NCBI RefSeq assembly: GCF_025994315.1
Contig: NZ_BAQE01000005.1
Reading direction: 5' to 3' (one strand)
Source: Swaminathania salitolerans
Lineage (GTDB): Bacteria; Pseudomonadota; Alphaproteobacteria; Acetobacterales; Acetobacteraceae
Length of the DNA stretch: 64,000 nucleotides
Below the pieces are notes generated by a model. That model was not told the origin of the DNA. It saw only the letters and a program-made list of their open reading frames with translations, and did no database searches. A program made the position numbers and the translations under genes. Below are positions 1-7,017 of this stretch, in pieces. Numbering within the stretch: position 1 is the stretch's first letter; each line of letters begins with the position of its first letter.

Positions 1-200
1 GCGGCAAGGGCTGCGAGATCCGGTTCCTGCCCCAGATGCTCCGTCAGGAAGGCGAGCGCCATGACGACATCGTTGCGATAGGCGGCGATCGTGTTGGGAC
101 GCGCCCGCCGCTCGAGACCCAGCCAGTCGAGCCATCCGGACAGGCATTCATGCATCTGCATGTCGGGCATCCACTCGGGCATCCGCTCGGGCATCCGCAT
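1..200 (-). CDS. xerC: Tyrosine recombinase XerC-like, N-terminal fragment (runs off the window)
   Basis: Only the first 66 codons are in the window; the gene continues past position 1. After a Met-rich leader the protein reads LSGWLDWLGLERRARPNTIA and continues AAYRNDVVMALAFL, TEHLG. This matches the N-terminal core-binding (SAM-like) domain of XerC/XerD (ER-R-SPNT-AAY--D---F--FL). XerC acts with XerD at dif to resolve chromosome dimers. The catalytic domain is outside, so XerC, XerD or another integrase cannot be separated here; the head-to-head position beside priA favours XerC by family knowledge. The start is uncertain because the first 13 codons come from a 12-bp tandem repeat holding several ATGs. 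Confidence 0.7.
   Translation of the reverse strand, partial: MRMPERMPEWMPDMQMHECLSGWLDWLGLERRARPNTIAAYRNDVVMALAFLTEHLGQEPDLAALA
163..198. repeat. 3 x 12-bp tandem repeat at the xerC start
   Basis: Three consecutive copies of TCGGGCATCC(A/G)C. Read on the minus strand they encode repeated Met-Pro-Glu-Arg/Trp at the extreme N-terminus of the recombinase, so copy number would change the leader length and the choice of ATG without shifting frame. Confidence 0.8.
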
Positions 201-256
201 GACGAGACGTCCTGTCTCGGGTAAGAACGACGTTCGATAGGAGAAGCGCGACGAGC

Positions 257-2491
257 ATGACGCAAGAGAGCTTAGAGAAGCGGCGAGAGAAAGGCGAGAG
301 AGCCGAGAGGATCGCCGTGCTCCTTCCTCTGCCTTTTCCCACCGCCCTAGACTATCTCGCGCCCGAAGGGGCCGTATCGCCCGGAGATCTCGTCCAGGTG
401 CCGCTCGGCAAACGTCAGGAAACGGGCTGCGTCTGGGATCGCGAGAGCGATGTTCCCGCCGATTTTGCGCCGGTTCCGGCACGGGAAGTGGCGCGCACGC
501 GGCTCAAGCCCATATCGGGCAAACTCGACATGCCAGCGCTTCCAGGCGATCTGCGTCGTTTCATCGCCTGGCTCGCGGCCTATACCCTGACACCGCCGGG
601 GCTCGTCCTGGCGATGGCGATCCGCGCCCGACATACCAAACCCCCCCGTGTCGTGCATGGCTGGGTGCGCGGTACGGAAGCGACCGAAGGGCTGCGCATG
701 ACCGAAGCCCGTCAACGGGTGATGGCCGCACTCGGTCCGCATCCTGCAACGACCGCGTCCCTGGCCGAACGGGCGGGTGTGTCGGACGCCGTGATCAGGG
801 GACTGGCCGCAGCCGGTGCGCTGCGCGAAGAGGTCGTGACATGCGATCCCCTCTTCGGGACGCCCGATCCGGATTTCGACCGGCCGCGCCTGTCGCCGGA
901 GCAGGGAGAGGCCGCGCATGAACTCTCCTCAGCGGTGCGGGAGGGCGGGTTTGCGACCATCCTGCTCGAGGGCGTGACGGGATCGGGCAAGACGGAGGTC
1001 TATTTCGAGGCAGTGGCCCAATGTCTGGCGCAGGGGCGGCAGTGCCTCGTCCTCCTCCCAGAGATCGCCCTCTCCACCCAGTGGACCGACCGGTTTGCGA
1101 GACGGTTCGGCGTGCAGCCGGCTCTCTGGCATTCGGAGCTGGGAGGCAGGAAGAAGCGCGAGACCTGGTATGCCATCGCTGCGGGGCGGGCCCAGGTCGT
1201 CGTGGGCGCGCGCTCGGCGCTCTTTCTTCCTTTTCCGGCGCTCGGCCTCGTCATTGTCGACGAGGAGCACGAAAGCGCGTTCAAACAGGAAGAGGGCGTC
1301 ACCTATCACGGCCGGGACATGGCGATCGTCCGGGCGCGTCTTGCCGGGATCCCCGTCATACTCGTTTCGGCGACACCCAGTCTGGAGACGCTCACCAATG
1401 TGGAGGCCGGGCGGTACCGGCACGTCGTCCTCCACGGTCGGCACGGGGCGGCGACCCTGCCGCGCGTCGCGCTGATCGACATGCGCAAGGCCCCGCCGGA
1501 ACGCGGGCAGTTTCTCTCTCCCGCGCTGCTCGGGGCCATGCGCGAGACGCTCGCCCGTCAGGATCAGGCGATGCTGTTTCTCAACAGGCGGGGTTACGCC
1601 CCCCTGACCCTGTGCCGGAGCTGCGGGCATCGCATGGAATGTCCGAATTGCTCGGCCTGGCTCGTCGAGCATCGCGCAAGGCAGATCCTGACCTGTCATC
1701 ATTGCGGGCATCACGAACCCCTCCCGCATAGCTGCCCGTCCTGCGCGGCGGAGGCCAGTCTCGTGCCCATCGGGCCCGGAATCGAGCGGGTTCACGAGGA
1801 GGTCAGGCATCATTTTCCCGAGGCGCGCATTCTCGTCATGGCCTCGGATACGCTGGGTTCGCCCTCCGCTACGGCTGAGGCCGTCAGACAGATTGCGGCG
1901 CGCGAGGTCGATCTGATCGTCGGGACGCAGATCGTCGCCAAGGGCTGGCATTTTCCCGATCTCACGCTTGTGGGCGTCGTCGATGCCGATCTCGGTCTGG
2001 GAGGAGGCGATCTGCGCGCGGCCGAGCGCACGGTGCAGCTTCTGCATCAGGTAGGAGGGCGTGCGGGGCGTGCCGAGAAACCGGGGCAGGTCCTGCTTCA
2101 GAGCTATCTCGGCGATCATCCCGTCATGCAGGCGCTCGTCTCGAACGATTACCAGGCTTTCATGGCGCAGGAGGCGGCCCAGCGGAAACCGGGCTTCTGG
2201 CCGCCCTATGGGAGACTGGCCGCCCTGATCGTCAGTGCGGATACGGCTGAGGCCGCCGACGGGCTTGCCGGTCGCATCGGGGCGAGGGCGCCCGATCTGC
2301 CCGGCATACAGGTGCTCGGCCCCGCACCGGCCCCGCTCGCGATTCTGCGCGGGAGACATCGCAGGCGCCTGCTGTTGCGCACGAGGCGAAACGTCGCGGT
2401 GCAGCCCATCCTGCGAAACTGGCTCGAGGGGCTGAAACTCACCACCCATGAACGGGTGGATATCGATATCGATCCCATCTCGTTCCTCTGA
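257..2491 (+). CDS. priA: Primosomal protein N' (replication restart helicase PriA)
   Basis: 744 residues, usual PriA length. PriA is an SF2 3'-5' DNA helicase that recognises abandoned replication forks and reloads DnaB. Visible: Walker A GVTGSGKT at about residues 239-246, DEEH box at 335-338 with the PriA-type continuation ESAFKQEE, and a zinc-binding insertion with eight cysteines (CRSC, CPNC, CHHC, CPSC) from about residue 453 to 500. The C-terminal helicase half has VGTQIVAKGWHFP and QVGGRAGRA. The N-terminal DNA-binding domain begins with VLLPLPFPTALDYLAP. The start at 257 gives a 15-residue Glu/Arg-rich leader; a slightly later start is possible. A perfect bidirectional terminator follows the stop. 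Confidence 0.97.
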   Translation: MTQESLEKRREKGERAERIAVLLPLPFPTALDYLAPEGAVSPGDLVQVPLGKRQETGCVWDRESDVPADFAPVPAREVARTRLKPISGKLDMPALPGDLRRFIAWLAAYTLTPPGLVLAMAIRARHTKPPRVVHGWVRGTEATEGLRMTEARQRVMAALGPHPATTASLAERAGVSDAVIRGLAAAGALREEVVTCDPLFGTPDPDFDRPRLSPEQGEAAHELSSAVREGGFATILLEGVTGSGKTEVYFEAVAQCLAQGRQCLVLLPEIALSTQWTDRFARRFGVQPALWHSELGGRKKRETWYAIAAGRAQVVVGARSALFLPFPALGLVIVDEEHESAFKQEEGVTYHGRDMAIVRARLAGIPVILVSATPSLETLTNVEAGRYRHVVLHGRHGAATLPRVALIDMRKAPPERGQFLSPALLGAMRETLARQDQAMLFLNRRGYAPLTLCRSCGHRMECPNCSAWLVEHRARQILTCHHCGHHEPLPHSCPSCAAEASLVPIGPGIERVHEEVRHHFPEARILVMASDTLGSPSATAEAVRQIAAREVDLIVGTQIVAKGWHFPDLTLVGVVDADLGLGGGDLRAAERTVQLLHQVGGRAGRAEKPGQVLLQSYLGDHPVMQALVSNDYQAFMAQEAAQRKPGFWPPYGRLAALIVSADTAEAADGLAGRIGARAPDLPGIQVLGPAPAPLAILRGRHRRRLLLRTRRNVAVQPILRNWLEGLKLTTHERVDIDIDPISFL

Positions 2492-2552
2492 ACGTCTCCC
2501 TTGAACGTCTTCCTGCGCGCTCATGCGCATCATGGCCCGTTCCGGAAAAGAA

Positions 2553-2576
2553 AAAGGCGCCCGGGAGGGCGCCTTT
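2553..2576. terminator. Bidirectional rho-independent terminator between priA and the convergent small gene
   Basis: Perfect 10-bp stem AAAGGCGCCC / GGGCGCCTTT with a 4-nt GGGA loop, with an A-run on one side and a T-run on the other. It sits between two convergent genes, so it can stop transcription from both sides. Confidence 0.9.
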
Positions 2577-2611
2577 CCGTCGGCCGGTCAGGCCGCTTCA
2601 GGGGCCTTTTT

Positions 2612-2866
2612 TCAGGCCGTCTCGTCCTTGCGCCCGGGGCGGATGGCCTTGATGACGAAGGTCGCGATGGCGATCACGGCCAGAAGGTGCTGGATATGGG
2701 GGCGGATCTTCTTCGGGCCGAACATGCCGAGAAAGGTCAGGCCGCCCATGATGGCTTCTTTGGTCTGCGGCCTGGCCGTACAGCACATCTTGCTGATGCA
2801 ACAGCCCTTTTTCTCCTGACCGGGTGCGGTCAACTCGGTCACCTTGGCCTTTTTCTTGCTGAACAT
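2612..2866 (-). CDS. Small Cys-rich membrane protein of unknown function
   Basis: 84 residues from the ATG at 2866, chosen because an AGGAG ribosome site lies 6 nt upstream; a start 7 codons earlier is also open. The N-terminal third is Lys-rich and carries a double-cysteine motif CCISKMCC. A hydrophobic segment (HLLAVIAIATFVIKAI) near the C-terminus looks like one membrane span, followed by a basic/acidic tail. The paired CC-x4-CC could bind metal or form disulfides, but nothing assigns a function. It converges on priA across the terminator at 2553. Confidence 0.6.
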   Translation of the reverse strand: MFSKKKAKVTELTAPGQEKKGCCISKMCCTARPQTKEAIMGGLTFLGMFGPKKIRPHIQHLLAVIAIATFVIKAIRPGRKDETA

Positions 2867-2935
2867 GAGGGTCTCCTGTTTCTTCACACTCTATCAAACA
2901 ATGGAATCGCGGCAGAGTTGAGACGATTACGCGCT

Positions 2936-3661
2936 TTATATGGGACGTCCATCCAGGGTCGCCTGCAGGGTCGTGATCCGCTTCCGGATGTCATGAGCCT
3001 GCGGATCCACGACGAGCACCTGTCGCGCCGCCGATAACGCTGCCCCGATATCGTGGCGTTCTTCCTCCACCTGGGAAAGCAGCCGCCACGAGAGGGGGTC
3101 GTCCGCATCCATCTGCAGGGCGACGCCAAGATCGCTGATCGCGCCCTCGAAATCGCCGGCAGCATAGCGGATCCGTGCGCGGGCGCGCCGGATGAACGCC
3201 CTGTCGGGCTGGAGAACGACAGCACTCGCAAGCGCAGCCTCGGCCTTGCGATAGTCATGCGTCTTGAGGAAGGCGTCGGCCTTCTCGAGCAGGAGCCGCG
3301 TGGCGGGTGTGAGGTGTCTCTGACGCAGTGTCTCTGCCCGTCGTTCGAGGGCACGGGCTTCCGAAGGCGTTTTCGCCTCGCGCAATGCCTTGCTGACCTG
3401 CTGGAGGGTCTTGAGGCTTCTGGAGGGTGTGGCAGAGGATGTGCCGGAGGATGCATCCGGGGACGCGTCCGGAGACGTACCGCGGGATGGGTGCGCAGCG
3501 CCGGGACGATCGCTCCCGGGCAGGCCGGATCGGGTCGATGGCGCAGCATTCGCGGTCGAAACGACAAAAGCCGCGCTGCCAAGAAGCAGACACGGCTTTG
3601 TGACGGCCCGGATCCGGGCCGCGACCTGCGTCAAAACGGGGGGTACCCTCCGTTCCGGCAT
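2936..3661 (-). CDS. Exported TPR-repeat protein
   Basis: 241 residues. The N-terminus has a basic stretch then a hydrophobic core (PCLLLGSAAFVVSTANAAP) with an ANA-A type signal peptidase site near residue 40. A low-complexity Ser/Thr/Pro/Ala/Asp linker follows, encoded in part by a 12-bp repeat. The C-terminal two-thirds shows helical repeats with TPR spacing (TRLLLEKADAFLKTHDYRKA, and AISDLGVALQMDADDPLSW, LLSQVEEERHDIGAALSAA). TPR domains mediate protein-protein contacts; a periplasmic scaffold role is inferred. It starts 10 nt after the rpmJ stop and is probably cotranscribed with it. Confidence 0.7.
   Translation of the reverse strand: MPERRVPPVLTQVAARIRAVTKPCLLLGSAAFVVSTANAAPSTRSGLPGSDRPGAAHPSRGTSPDASPDASSGTSSATPSRSLKTLQQVSKALREAKTPSEARALERRAETLRQRHLTPATRLLLEKADAFLKTHDYRKAEAALASAVVLQPDRAFIRRARARIRYAAGDFEGAISDLGVALQMDADDPLSWRLLSQVEEERHDIGAALSAARQVLVVDPQAHDIRKRITTLQATLDGRPI
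3435..3482. repeat. Degenerate 4 x 12-bp repeat in the TPR gene
   Basis: Four successive 12-bp units of the form G(A/G)GGA(T/C)G(T/C)(A/G)(T/C)CC, encoding repeated Ser-Pro-Asp-Ala in the linker behind the signal peptide. The period keeps the frame. Confidence 0.6.
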
Positions 3662-3671
3662 CGGGCAGAAA

Positions 3672-3797
3672 TCAGCCCTGACGTGCCTTCATGCGCGGGT
3701 TCTTCTTGTTGATGACATAGACGCGCCCGCGGCGACGGACGACGCGGCAATCCTTGTCGCGGATCTTGGCGGATTTGAGGCTATTGCGAATCTTCAT
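3672..3797 (-). CDS. rpmJ: 50S ribosomal protein L36
   Basis: 41 residues: begins MKIRNSLKSAKIRDKDCRVV and ends NKKNPRMKARQG, the full L36 pattern. L36 is the smallest large-subunit protein and helps organise 23S rRNA. Only one cysteine is present and the CxxC...C..H zinc ribbon is missing, so this is the zinc-independent (C-minus) form common in alphaproteobacteria. The ATG at 3797 gives exactly the family start; GGAAG lies about 9 nt upstream. The TPR gene follows immediately. Confidence 0.95.
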   Translation of the reverse strand: MKIRNSLKSAKIRDKDCRVVRRRGRVYVINKKNPRMKARQG

Positions 3798-3975
3798 GAT
3801 ATCTGCTTCCCGGGCCATGCATGACGAACGGGCGTCGCGCCCGCGAGAGGTGGTCGGAATACTCATCGTCCTCGTCAGAGTCAACTCCTACAGTCAGCGC
3901 CTCGCATGAAGAATGCCCGTGGGACGCGGTTTTTCGATCATGGTCAAATCCGTCGATCCCCCTTATCTTCCCGAT

Positions 3976-4368
3976 ATGAAGACAATCCTGCCCGCGCTTT
4001 TCGGTCTGGCGATCCTTGTGCCGCTCTCCGCACAGGCAGCCTCGCATCCCAGGAACGATCCGGCTTCCGTGCTCAACCGGATTCTCGCCGTGCTCCAGGC
4101 CGATCCGGATTCGGCCAGCGATTCCTGCGTCGAGGCGCTCAAGGAACTGCACAAGACCCAGAAGATCGTGGCCGATATGGACACGGACAACGCGAACCAG
4201 AATGCCGCGGTCGCCCGCGACGTGCTCGAATCCGATTTCGACGAGACGATCGAGGTTTGCGGAACGGATGCGAGAACCCTGTGTCGCACCAAGGCGGAGA
4301 CCCTGCCGAAGCTTCCCGCTCTGTGTCTGGCCATCCGTCATCGCCCCGTTGCGGACGATGCGGACTGA
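3976..4368 (+). CDS. Exported hypothetical protein, four cysteines
   Basis: 130 residues from the ATG at 3976, chosen because it starts a clean signal peptide (MKTILPALFGLAILVPLSAQAAS, cleavage after AQA). A longer open frame to 3913 adds an implausible leader. The mature part is mostly helical and acidic, with four cysteines (DSCVEAL, EVCGTD, TLCRTK, ALCLAI) that could form two periplasmic disulfides. I do not recognise a family. It converges on the oligopeptidase gene. Confidence 0.6.
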   Translation: MKTILPALFGLAILVPLSAQAASHPRNDPASVLNRILAVLQADPDSASDSCVEALKELHKTQKIVADMDTDNANQNAAVARDVLESDFDETIEVCGTDARTLCRTKAETLPKLPALCLAIRHRPVADDAD

Positions 4369-4422
4369 CCTCCCGGCTCCGCCGAGCCTCTGTACCAGGC
4401 CCCGGCCCGGAATTCCTCCCGC

Positions 4423-6129
4423 TCAGGAGTCGCTGCGGGAGTCCTCGTTCTGGCTCCTCTCTGCCAAGTTCCTTTCTGCCGGGCTGTTCTCTTCTCCGCC
4501 ATCTGCGAGGGGGCGGCGGTTCATGGCCCAGATCGCGAAAGCCTGAACATAGGCGACTTCTTCCAGACGTTTGAAGCGCCCCGACGATCCGCCATGCCCG
4601 GCATCCATGTTGATCCGGCACAGAAAGGGACCGCCTGTCGCGATCTCGCGGAGTCTGGCGATCCATTTCGCAGGCTCCCAGTATGTCACGCGCGGATCGG
4701 ACAATCCGCCCATGGCCAGTACGGGCGGGTATGAGACCGGACGGATGCCGTCATAAGGGGAGTATCCCGCGATCAGATCGTAGGCTGCGGGATCCTCGAG
4801 CGGATTGCCCCATTCGGGCCATTCCGGGGGTGTCAGCGGGAGCGTGTCGTCCGACATGGTGTTCAGCACGTCGACGAACGGGACCTGAGCGGCGATCCCG
4901 GCAAAAAGCCCGGGCTCCATATTGGCGACGGCACCCATGAGAAGCCCGCCGGCAGAGCCGCCATGGGCGACGATACGCCCCTCTCGGCCATAACCTGCCT
5001 CGGCCAGACGATGGCCGCACCGGATGAAATCCGTAAAGCTGTTCGGCTTCTGCGTGCCGCGACCCTGCAGGAACCAGTTCCAGCCCTTTTCGGATCCGCC
5101 GCGGATATGGGCGACGGCATGGATCCAGCCCCGATCGACAAGGCTCAGTATGGCGGTGCTGAACCCCGCATCCATCGAGATGCCGTAGGAGCCATAGCCA
5201 TAGAGAAGAAGAGGCGCCGTGCCATCGCAGGGCGTCTCGCGCCGTTTCAGCACGGTGATGGGAATTTCGGCCCCGTCATCGGCGATGGCGAACAGGCGTC
5301 GCGTTTCATAGAGCGCCGGGTCGTGACCTGACGGGACGTCCCGGATCTTGCGCAGGCTCTGCTCGCCCGTGGAGGTGTCGACATCGTACCAGTGCGCCGG
5401 AGTGGTCGGCGATTCGTAGATATAGCGCAGGATCGGCGCATCATATTCCAGAAAACCGAGAAGAGAGAGATCGAAGGCCTCTTCCTTCATGCCTATGGTC
5501 CGGGCGACGGCCCTGAGGTCGCCTTCGGCGTCCGAAGCGACACTGTGGATCTCGATATTGCCGTCCGTTCTCTCGGCCCAGGCAAGCTGCGTCCGGCTGG
5601 TCGAGACGCCCAGAAGGAAGCGACCCGGAACATGCGGCAGGAAGGGTTGCCAGTTCTCGCGCGCGGTCCTGTTCTCAGGCGTCTGCATGAGCTTGAAATC
5701 GACGGCCCCCTCGCTGTTGGTCTGGATGATGAACCGGTCGTTCCAGTGGGTCAGGGAATAGCGCTCGCCGCGTCTGAGGGGGGAGGCGCTGACCGGGTTG
5801 CGCGTGGGATCCTCTGCCGGGATCAGCAGGGTCTCGTTCGTATCGTGGTCGCCCCGCTCGATAAGGATCCAGCGCCGCGACGCCGAGACCGAGATCGACA
5901 GGAAGAAACCGGGATCCGCCTCGTCATGGACGAGCGTGTCTTCGCCCCCGGTCAGGGCACGGCGATAGATGCGCGATGGCCGCCCGTTGTCATCCCGGTA
6001 GATCCAGAAGATCCAGCGCGAGTCCGGAGAGAGGGCGAAGCTCCCTGCGGTGCTTTCGATCGGCGGGGCGCAGAGGGCACCGGTCGAGAGATCGATCGTA
6101 TGGATCCTGTAGACCTCCGATCCCTGCAC
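4423..6129 (-). CDS. ptrB: Oligopeptidase B (S9A prolyl oligopeptidase family), 5'-truncated
   Basis: 568 residues from a GTG at 6129. The S9A catalytic domain is intact: PLLLYGYGSYGISMDAGFS, HIRGGSEKGWNWF, nucleophile elbow GGSAGGLLMG, charge-relay Asp in GLSDPRVTYWEPAKW and His in DAGHGGSSGRF. Oligopeptidase B cleaves short peptides after Lys/Arg. Full-length relatives are close to 690 residues; from memory of the E. coli enzyme this copy starts near its residue 150. The frame stays open only 15 more codons upstream, to a TAA at 6175-6177, and none of those codons is ATG. The missing N-terminal region is absent from the other frames too. Either a truncated product is made or this is a decaying gene. 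Confidence 0.8.
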   Translation of the reverse strand: MQGSEVYRIHTIDLSTGALCAPPIESTAGSFALSPDSRWIFWIYRDDNGRPSRIYRRALTGGEDTLVHDEADPGFFLSISVSASRRWILIERGDHDTNETLLIPAEDPTRNPVSASPLRRGERYSLTHWNDRFIIQTNSEGAVDFKLMQTPENRTARENWQPFLPHVPGRFLLGVSTSRTQLAWAERTDGNIEIHSVASDAEGDLRAVARTIGMKEEAFDLSLLGFLEYDAPILRYIYESPTTPAHWYDVDTSTGEQSLRKIRDVPSGHDPALYETRRLFAIADDGAEIPITVLKRRETPCDGTAPLLLYGYGSYGISMDAGFSTAILSLVDRGWIHAVAHIRGGSEKGWNWFLQGRGTQKPNSFTDFIRCGHRLAEAGYGREGRIVAHGGSAGGLLMGAVANMEPGLFAGIAAQVPFVDVLNTMSDDTLPLTPPEWPEWGNPLEDPAAYDLIAGYSPYDGIRPVSYPPVLAMGGLSDPRVTYWEPAKWIARLREIATGGPFLCRINMDAGHGGSSGRFKRLEEVAYVQAFAIWAMNRRPLADGGEENSPAERNLAERSQNEDSRSDS

Positions 6130-6285
6130 GTCCTCTGTTTCGCCAGTAGAATAAACCCGATCTCCCTCCGGAAGTTACAGACATACATGGTCTTGCTCCG
6201 GTCGAAAGACCGCAGGCGAACCGATGTCCCTTCATGCCGTGCCTCTCGGGGGCGCGCGTTTTCTTCAGGTTGAGGATTGTTCGAA

Positions 6286-6819
6286 ATGCAGTCTCGTATT
6301 CTCCGGGGCATGACCGCCCTGTGCGGCCTCGCTCTCGTCACCGGTGTCGCCCATGCGCAGCAGGCGCCCACTCCGGCGGTCCCCCCCGGCACGCAGTCCA
6401 CGGCAATGCCTGCCGGTTCCGTGCCTGTGCATCGCGAGGGGGCTCCGCATGCCGCGACCGACATGATGCAGGCCGTCGGCGGCAGTGCTGTCAGCAATAC
6501 GGTCTCGACCGCAGCGACCCCGGGCGTGCTGGATCATTACGGTCTGCCGTCGCTCGATGCTGCCAGGGCAGGCAATCTGGCCGGTCTGGCCAGCTACTGC
6601 GTGCGCAATCATCTCGTGCACGGCACGACCCTGCGTGTTGTGGGGCGCAAGCTCGCCATGCGTCCGGATGTGAAGAACGACCAGTATTACTCGCTTGGTG
6701 GCAAGGGACTTCTCCAGACCAGCTCCAACGTCCCCTTCGACGTCTCGAGCCTCGATCTGAGCCATCGGACGCAGCTTTGCGCCCAGGTCGGTCAGGTCGG
6801 CCAGAAGTTCATCAAGTAA
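6286..6819 (+). CDS. Exported DUF2501 (YjjA-like) protein
   Basis: 177 residues from the ATG at 6286, with TTGAGGA about 10 nt upstream. The signal peptide ends VTGVAHAQQA. A Pro/Ala/Thr-rich stretch leads into the conserved part: LAGLASYCVRNHLV, a central SLGGKGLLQ, then DLSHRTQLCAQVGQVGQKFI. Two cysteines and this order match the DUF2501 family (E. coli YjjA), small periplasmic proteins of unknown function. A strong terminator follows at 6918, so it is likely monocistronic. Its 5' side abuts the truncated end of ptrB. Confidence 0.75.
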   Translation: MQSRILRGMTALCGLALVTGVAHAQQAPTPAVPPGTQSTAMPAGSVPVHREGAPHAATDMMQAVGGSAVSNTVSTAATPGVLDHYGLPSLDAARAGNLAGLASYCVRNHLVHGTTLRVVGRKLAMRPDVKNDQYYSLGGKGLLQTSSNVPFDVSSLDLSHRTQLCAQVGQVGQKFIK

Positions 6820-6917
6820 GCCACGAGCGCGCAAGCCCGACGGATACGGGGCGGCTTCGTCCGGATGCGGGCGAAGCGGGTCACAGCGTTTCGTGTCAGG
6901 CAGTGCTGCAACGCAAG

Positions 6918-6946
6918 AAGGCCAGCCCCCGGGGGCTGGCCTTTTT
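6918..6946 (+). terminator. Rho-independent terminator after the DUF2501 gene
   Basis: Long GC stem AAGGCCAGCCCCC / GGGGGCTGGCCTT with almost no loop, followed by TTTTT. It also faces the 3' end of opgH and may serve both. Confidence 0.9.
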
Positions 6947-7017
6947 CGTCGCTCTGGCTGCAAACGGATCGCGCGCGGCCTCTGGCCAGAGACGGGACCG
7001 GACGGCGGGACGCCGCT

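Noticed and set aside
6130..6285. Frameshift as the cause of the short ptrB
   Set aside because: Neither alternative minus-strand frame upstream contains recognisable oligopeptidase sequence, and the divergent gene begins within 160 bp, so deletion fits better.
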